This document shows positions 8,283 through 11,927 of a stretch of DNA of 11,927 bases, piece after piece. How positions within the stretch are numbered: the first letter of the stretch is position 1; the number at the start of each line of letters is the position of its first letter. A program made the translations under genes and the position numbers. The DNA is taken from the NCBI GenBank assembly GCA_934635515.1, contig CAKTZK010000049.1:1-11927 (forward strand), given 5' to 3'. The notes under the pieces were generated by a model. That model did no database searches, was not told the DNA's origin, and saw only the letters and a list, made by a program, of their open reading frames with translations. This DNA comes from an uncultured Oscillospiraceae bacterium. Its GTDB lineage: Bacteria; Bacillota_A; Clostridia; Oscillospirales; Oscillospiraceae.

Positions 8283-8350
8283 TGCGTAAAAGGGAACCAT
8301 AACAGGCTTTTCTATGCGGCACGGGTTATCCGGTGCCGCATTTATTTTTA
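8251..8350 (+). promoter_or_regulatory. Transcription attenuator (pause hairpin, antiterminator, terminator) controlling aroF-tyrA
   Basis: Three competing folds are visible. The pause or anti-antiterminator hairpin is 8251-8258 with 8262-8269 (8 bp, CCG loop). The antiterminator is 8270-8281 (GGATAATTTGTG) with 8320-8331 (CACGGGTTATCC), 12 bp including three G-U pairs. The terminator is ATGCGGCAC (8314-8322) with GTGCCGCAT (8333-8341), 9 bp, followed by a T-rich tail TTTATTTTT (8341-8349). The antiterminator takes three bases of the terminator 5' arm and its whole loop. A ribosome stalled on the Tyr codons would cover the first hairpin and favour the antiterminator; one reaching the stop codon (8280-8282) would cover the antiterminator 5' arm and allow termination. 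Confidence 0.8.
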
Positions 8351-8382
8351 CATGATCTCGCAGATAAACGGAGGGAAAAACC

Positions 8383-9387
8383 ATGATCGTAGTGCTGAAA
8401 AACGGTGTGAAAGACGAAAAGCGGGCGCAGCTCATTGACTGGCTGAAGGACCAGGGGCTGACCATCCATATCTCGCAGGGCGAATATCAGACGGTGCTGG
8501 GCCTGGTGGGGGACACCACCCGGGTGGACATGGACCTGATCGCCAGCCTGGACATTGTGGACTCCGTGAAGCGGGTCACAGAGCCCTTTAAGTGCTGCAA
8601 CCGGAAGTTCCACCCGGAGGACACAGTGGTGGACGTGAGCGGCGTGAAGGTGGGCAGCGGCAACTTCTGCATGATCGCCGGGCCCTGCTCGGTGGAGTCG
8701 GAGGAGCAGATCGTATCCATCGCCAAGGCGGTGAAGGCGGCGGGAGCCAACATGCTCCGGGGCGGCGCGTTCAAGCCCCGGACTTCCCCCTACGATTTCC
8801 AGGGGATGCAGGCCGACGGCATTGAGCTGCTGAAGATCGCCCGGAAGGAAACGGGGCTGCCTATTGTGACGGAGATCATGGGCGTGAAGCACCTGCCGCT
8901 GTTTGAGGACGTGGACCTGATCCAGGTGGGCGCCCGGAATATGCAGAACTTCGACCTGCTGAAGGAGCTGGGTAAGCTGCGCAAGCCCATCCTGCTGAAG
9001 AGAGGGCTGGCCAACACCCTGAAGGAGCTGCTGATGAGTGCGGAGTACATTATGGCCGGTGGCAACGAGCAGGTGATCCTCTGCGAGCGGGGTATCCGCA
9101 CCTTTGACGACTACACCCGGAACACCCTGGACCTGGCGGCGGTGCCTATGCTGCGGGAGCTGACGCACCTGCCCATCATTGTGGATCCCAGCCACGCAAC
9201 GGGCATTGCGCGGCTGGTGCCGCCTATGGCTCTGGCCGGTACAGCCAGCGGAGCGGACGGCCTGATCATCGAGGTGCACAACGATCCTATGCACGCCCTG
9301 TGCGACGGCGCGCAGTCCCTGCGGCCGGAGGAATACGCGGCTCTGGCAAAGAAGGTACAGAGTATTCGGGAGGTTATTACCAAATGA
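8383..9387 (+). CDS. aroF: 3-deoxy-7-phosphoheptulonate (DAHP) synthase, type I-beta with N-terminal regulatory domain
   Basis: This enzyme condenses phosphoenolpyruvate and erythrose 4-phosphate to DAHP, the first step to chorismate and aromatic amino acids. The protein is 334 residues: a ferredoxin-like N-terminal domain (1 to about 68), as in Thermotoga maritima DAHP synthase where it senses Tyr and Phe, then the TIM barrel. Catalytic features are AGPCSVES (99-106), [15 protein letters not shown] (127-141), [10 protein letters not shown] (181-190), LLKRG (204-208) and DPSHATG (268-274). The likely metal ligands Cys102, His271, Glu297 and Asp308 are all kept. The ATG has CGGAGGG 7 nt upstream. 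It is transcribed through the Tyr-leader attenuator and its stop overlaps the tyrA start, so both transcriptional and likely feedback control by tyrosine are suggested. Confidence 0.95.
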   Translation: MIVVLKNGVKDEKRAQLIDWLKDQGLTIHISQGEYQTVLGLVGDTTRVDMDLIASLDIVDSVKRVTEPFKCCNRKFHPEDTVVDVSGVKVGSGNFCMIAGPCSVESEEQIVSIAKAVKAAGANMLRGGAFKPRTSPYDFQGMQADGIELLKIARKETGLPIVTEIMGVKHLPLFEDVDLIQVGARNMQNFDLLKELGKLRKPILLKRGLANTLKELLMSAEYIMAGGNEQVILCERGIRTFDDYTRNTLDLAAVPMLRELTHLPIIVDPSHATGIARLVPPMALAGTASGADGLIIEVHNDPMHALCDGAQSLRPEEYAALAKKVQSIREVITK

Positions 9388-10217
9388 CGGTGGGAATTAT
9401 CGGCCTGGGCCTTATCGGCGGGTCCCTAGCCAAGGCATACAGCCAGGAGGGACACAGAGTGCTGGCCCTGGATACGGACCGGTCTACCATGCAGTTTGCC
9501 ATGGTCAGCGGCGCGGTGGATGAGGAGCTGACAAAGGAAAATGCGGCGGAGTGCGACATTGTGCTCATTGCCATCCGGCCGGAGGCCGCCTGCCGGGCGC
9601 TGGAGGAGTTTGCGCCGCACTTCGGGAGCAAGCCTGTTGTGATCGACTGCTGCGGCACCAAGCGGGTGGTCTGCGCGGTGGGATTCCCCCTGGCGGAGAA
9701 GTGGGGCTTTGCTTACCTGGGGGGACACCCCATGGCGGGCACCCACAACTCGGGCTTCAAATATGCCTCCGCGACCCTTTTCAAGGGGGCGCCGATGGTC
9801 ATCGTGCCTCCGCTGTACGACGACATCGCGCTGCTGGGACGGGTGAAGGAGCTGCTGAAGCCGGCGCAGTTCGGACGCATCAGCGTTACCACGGCGGAGG
9901 ACCACGACGAGATCATCGCCTTTACCTCCCAGATGGCACACGTTATTTCCAACGCATTCATCAAAAGCCCTACGGCCCGGAAGCGTAAGGGATTTTCCGC
10001 CGGGAGCTACCGGGATCTGACCAGAGTGGCCTGGCTGAATCCCCCTATGTGGGCGGAGCTTTTCCTGGAAAATAAGGACAATCTGCTGCGGGAGCTGGAT
10101 CAGCTTATAGGTGCGCTGGACGAATACCGGGCGGCCATGGCGGAGGGCGATCTGGAGCGTCTGACGCAGCTGCTGGACGACGGACGCCGGGCTAAAGAGG
10201 AAGTGGACGGCCGGTAA
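9384..10217 (+). CDS. tyrA: Prephenate dehydrogenase
   Basis: Oxidative decarboxylation of prephenate to 4-hydroxyphenylpyruvate with NAD(P)+, the committed step to tyrosine. The product is 277 residues. The Rossmann fingerprint is [13 protein letters not shown] (4-16), ending at Asp30 after VLAL, which favours NAD+. The substrate-site motif is [13 protein letters not shown] (113-125) with His115; then [18 protein letters not shown] (169-186) and [10 protein letters not shown] (207-216). No ACT domain or chorismate mutase is attached, so feedback may act on aroF or on the attenuator. The start is ATG 9384, which overlaps the aroF stop as ATGA and has GGGAGGT 9 nt upstream; an earlier in-frame ATG at 9300 lies inside aroF with no such signal. 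Confidence 0.95.
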   Translation: MTVGIIGLGLIGGSLAKAYSQEGHRVLALDTDRSTMQFAMVSGAVDEELTKENAAECDIVLIAIRPEAACRALEEFAPHFGSKPVVIDCCGTKRVVCAVGFPLAEKWGFAYLGGHPMAGTHNSGFKYASATLFKGAPMVIVPPLYDDIALLGRVKELLKPAQFGRISVTTAEDHDEIIAFTSQMAHVISNAFIKSPTARKRKGFSAGSYRDLTRVAWLNPPMWAELFLENKDNLLRELDQLIGALDEYRAAMAEGDLERLTQLLDDGRRAKEEVDGR

Positions 10218-10233
10218 GGGCTTATAAAAAAGT

Positions 10234-10268
10234 AAGGGTAAGAGCGGTAACCGCTCTTACCCTTTTTT
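10234..10268. terminator. Bidirectional intrinsic terminator between tyrA and serA
   Basis: A 14-bp perfect stem, AAGGGTAAGAGCGG (10234-10247) with CCGCTCTTACCCTT (10251-10264), TAA loop, and a T tract to 10268 on the plus strand. On the minus strand the stem is followed, after two bases, by six T (the A run at 10226-10231). It therefore serves both converging operons. Confidence 0.95.
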
Positions 10269-10305
10269 AAATGGGGGGATGGATATTTGCGCAAAAAGCT
10301 AAGAT

Positions 10306-11211
10306 TTAGAAATTCTTGATGATCTCCACGATCTCGGAGCCGATGCGCTTCTGCGCTTCCACGGTGGCAGCGCCGATATGCGGCGTGCAGGAAACCATGG
10401 GATGGCTATACAAAGCCTTATTGGTGGCGGGCTCGTCGGCATAGACATCCAGGCCGGCGGCGCGGACCTTGCCGGACTCCAGAGCGGCCAGCAGGGCGGC
10501 CTCGTCGACGTTGGTGCCGCGGGAGGTGTTGATGATGACAACGCCGTCCTTCATCTTGGCGATGTTCTCGGCGGAAATCAGGGCGCCGCCATCCACAGCG
10601 GGAGCGTGGACGGAAACGAAGTCGGACTGGGCCAGCAGGTCATCCATCTCCACATAGGGGATGCCCAGCTGCTCCTCGATGCCGGGGATGTGGAAAATAT
10701 CAAAGGCGACGACCTTCATGCCGATGGCCTTGGCCATGACACCCAGGTGCTGGCCGATGCGGCCGAAGCCCACGATACCCAGGGTCTTGCCCTGCAGCTC
10801 GATGCCCTTGCCGTAAGCCTTCTTCTCCCACTTGTCCTCACGCATGGTGTGGCCGGCGATGGAGAGATAACGGGCGCAGGAGAACATGTGACCCATGGCC
10901 AGCTCGGCCACGGACTGGGAGGAGGCACGGGGGGTGTTCTTCACGGTGATGCCGCAGGACTCGGCGTACTTGACGTCGATGTTGTCAACGCCCACGCCGC
11001 CGCGGATGATGAGCTTGAGCTTGCCGGTCTTGGCCTCGTCGATGTGGTTGGCGCGGACCTTGGTCTTGGAGCGGACGACGACAGCGTCGAAATCCTTCAG
11101 GGCGGCGCCCAGCTGATCGGGCTCATAGAACTGCTCGACGACCTCGTGACCCATTTCACGCAGCTGCGCCATGGCGGTCTTATCCATACCGTCGGTAACC
11201 AGAATACGCAT
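10306..11211 (-). CDS. serA: D-3-phosphoglycerate dehydrogenase (short form)
   Basis: Oxidises 3-phosphoglycerate to 3-phosphohydroxypyruvate, the first step of serine biosynthesis, in the cytoplasm. The 301-residue protein belongs to the D-2-hydroxyacid dehydrogenase family: IIRGGVGVDNID (68-79), the NAD-binding loop GIVGFGRIGQHLG (145-157), then the catalytic triad Arg231 (INTSRGTN), Glu260 (YADEP) and His278 (TPHIGAAT). It lacks the C-terminal ACT domain of E. coli SerA, so feedback by serine is not expected. The start is MRILVTDG at 11211, with AAGGAG 9 nt upstream; the frame stays open to 11340 but that extension reads through interspersed repeats. No convincing promoter was found just upstream; it may be read together with serC. 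Confidence 0.93.
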   Translation of the reverse strand: MRILVTDGMDKTAMAQLREMGHEVVEQFYEPDQLGAALKDFDAVVVRSKTKVRANHIDEAKTGKLKLIIRGGVGVDNIDVKYAESCGITVKNTPRASSQSVAELAMGHMFSCARYLSIAGHTMREDKWEKKAYGKGIELQGKTLGIVGFGRIGQHLGVMAKAIGMKVVAFDIFHIPGIEEQLGIPYVEMDDLLAQSDFVSVHAPAVDGGALISAENIAKMKDGVVIINTSRGTNVDEAALLAALESGKVRAAGLDVYADEPATNKALYSHPMVSCTPHIGAATVEAQKRIGSEIVEIIKNF

Positions 11212-11317
11212 AATTGTAATCTCCTTATAATTTATTTTTGATTGGGTGCGGGAAAGAATCCCCCGGTCGGCTTCAGCCACAGCCCCTTTAGGCAAGGAAC
11301 TTTTTTGAGGGGGACGG

Positions 11318-11352
11318 ATTGCCACAGCCAGTGTGCGCACTGGCTTCGCAAT
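11318..11352. repeat. Interspersed palindrome of the ATTGC...GCAAT type
   Basis: ATTGC (11318-11322) pairs with GCAAT (11348-11352), and inside it GCCAGTG (11327-11333) pairs with CACTGGC (11338-11344) with a TGCG loop. The minus strand reads GTCATTGCGAAG...GTGGCAATCC, a layout familiar from intergenic repeats of several bacterial groups. It is not coding. Confidence 0.6.
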
Positions 11353-11390
11353 GACACTTTATAGCAAGTGCGGTGTAAGCCCGGGGAGGC

Positions 11391-11556
11391 GGGCGGACAG
11401 AGTCGTCCGCCCCTACGGGGGGATAGACGGCGGGCGGGGTAGAACCCCGCCCCTACGCAGGGGCAAGGGGTACATCTGTTGTAGGGCGGGCCGATGTGGG
11501 CATCGGCCCCTACGGATGCTTTTAGAGGGTATAGGGGCGGACGGGGTGTCCGCCCC
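11391..11556. repeat. Cluster of four short GC-rich palindromes between serC and serA
   Basis: Four hairpins in 166 bp: GGGCGGAC/GTCCGCCC (11391-11412), GGGCGGGGT/ACCCCGCCC (11432-11452), GGGCCGATG/CATCGGCCC (11488-11509) and GGGGCGGAC/GTCCGCCCC (11534-11556). The first three are each followed by C TACG. Arms differ between units, yet each unit is perfectly self-complementary over 8-9 bp. This resembles REP-type intergenic palindromes. The gap from 11212 to 11572 holds these repeats, the palindrome before them, and no gene that can be supported. Confidence 0.75.
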
Positions 11557-11572
11557 TGCTCTGCTTAATTTA

Positions 11573-11927
11573 TTACTTGTGCTCGGCCTCGAACTTCTTC
11601 AGGAACTCTACCAGAGCCTGGGCACCTTCGATGGGCATGGCGTTATAGACGCTGGCGCGGAGGCCGCCCACGGACTTGTGGCCCTTGAGGTTATCATAGC
11701 CGGCGGCCTTGGTGGCAGCCACCACCTCGGCATCCAGCTCGGCGGACTCGGTGACGAAGGGGATGTTCATCAGGCTGCGGAACTCGGGCTCCACGGTGCC
11801 GTTGAACATCTTGGAGGAATCCAGGAAGTCATAGATGACCTTGGCCTTGGCGATGTTGCGCTTGTGCATCTCCTCCAGGCCGCCGATGCTCTTGAGGTAC
11901 TTGAACACCTTGCCGCAGCAGTAGATG
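11573..11927 (-). CDS. serC: Phosphoserine aminotransferase, C-terminal part (truncated by window edge)
   Basis: The PLP-dependent enzyme that converts 3-phosphohydroxypyruvate to O-phosphoserine with glutamate, the second step of serine synthesis. Only the last 118 residues are in the window; the frame runs off the right end, so any start seen within the window is not the real one. The fragment begins YCCGKVFKYLKSIGGLEEM, the stretch that follows the TPPT region, and carries the family's end motif GHKSVGGLRASVYNAMPIEG before an amphipathic C-terminal helix. It lies upstream of serA on the same strand, and the pair gives consecutive steps. The active-site lysine is outside the window. The 361-bp gap to serA is repeat-filled. 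Confidence 0.93.
   Translation of the reverse strand, partial: IYCCGKVFKYLKSIGGLEEMHKRNIAKAKVIYDFLDSSKMFNGTVEPEFRSLMNIPFVTESAELDAEVVAATKAAGYDNLKGHKSVGGLRASVYNAMPIEGAQALVEFLKKFEAEHK

Noticed and set aside
9300..9383. Longer start for prephenate dehydrogenase
   Set aside because: The extension lies inside aroF in another frame; the ATG at 9384 has a good ribosome binding site and places the Rossmann motif at the N-terminus as usual.
10378..11241. Open frame on the plus strand opposite serA
   Set aside because: Low-complexity Gly/Ala/Asp/Leu composition mirroring the serA codons; serA on the other strand has all catalytic motifs.
11212..11340. 43-residue N-terminal extension of serA
   Set aside because: It reads through interspersed repeats, and the ATG at 11211 has AAGGAG at correct spacing and begins the family's normal N-terminus.
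11391..11556. CRISPR array
   Set aside because: Units are palindromes with variable sequence and irregular spacing, not identical repeats with unique spacers.

Overview
The window is GC-rich DNA that reads like a Gram-positive anaerobe of the Clostridia, probably the Oscillospiraceae / Flavonifractor-Oscillibacter neighbourhood. The support is near-consensus sigma-A promoters (TTGACA-N17-TATAAT), strong AGGAGG ribosome binding sites, U-tract terminators, frequent GTG/TTG starts and GC-rich intergenic palindromes. The taxon is an inference; there is no rRNA or other marker to confirm it.

Layout. 1-330: the 3' end of an ABC transporter ATPase. 439-978: a LOG-family phosphoribohydrolase, closed by a terminator. 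1111-8064: a complete F1Fo ATP synthase operon with its own extended -10 promoter and a 13-bp terminator, in the order I/R-like, a, c, b, [b'-delta-alpha fusion], gamma, beta, epsilon. 8158-10268: a tyrosine biosynthesis operon. A consensus promoter is followed by a Tyr-codon-rich leader peptide and attenuator, then DAHP synthase, then prephenate dehydrogenase overlapping it by ATGA. 10234-10268: a terminator that works in both directions. 10306-11927, minus strand: serA and the 3' part of serC (serine biosynthesis), separated by about 360 bp of interspersed palindromic repeats.

Two things stand out. First, the ATP synthase has no separate delta gene. A 761-residue polypeptide instead joins a membrane-anchored b-type arm, a delta C-terminal-like domain and a full catalytic-core alpha subunit. 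Since F1 has three alphas but normally one delta, this raises a stoichiometry problem. An in-frame AGGAGG-N5-GTG exactly at the start of the alpha domain suggests free alpha may also be made from the same gene. Second, an undescribed-looking 21-codon leader with five Tyr codons, four of them consecutive, sits before a terminator hairpin and a competing 12-bp antiterminator. This is classical transcription attenuation by tyrosine, placed in front of the two enzymes that open the aromatic pathway and commit it to tyrosine.

No tRNA, rRNA, CRISPR array, transposase or phage gene was seen.
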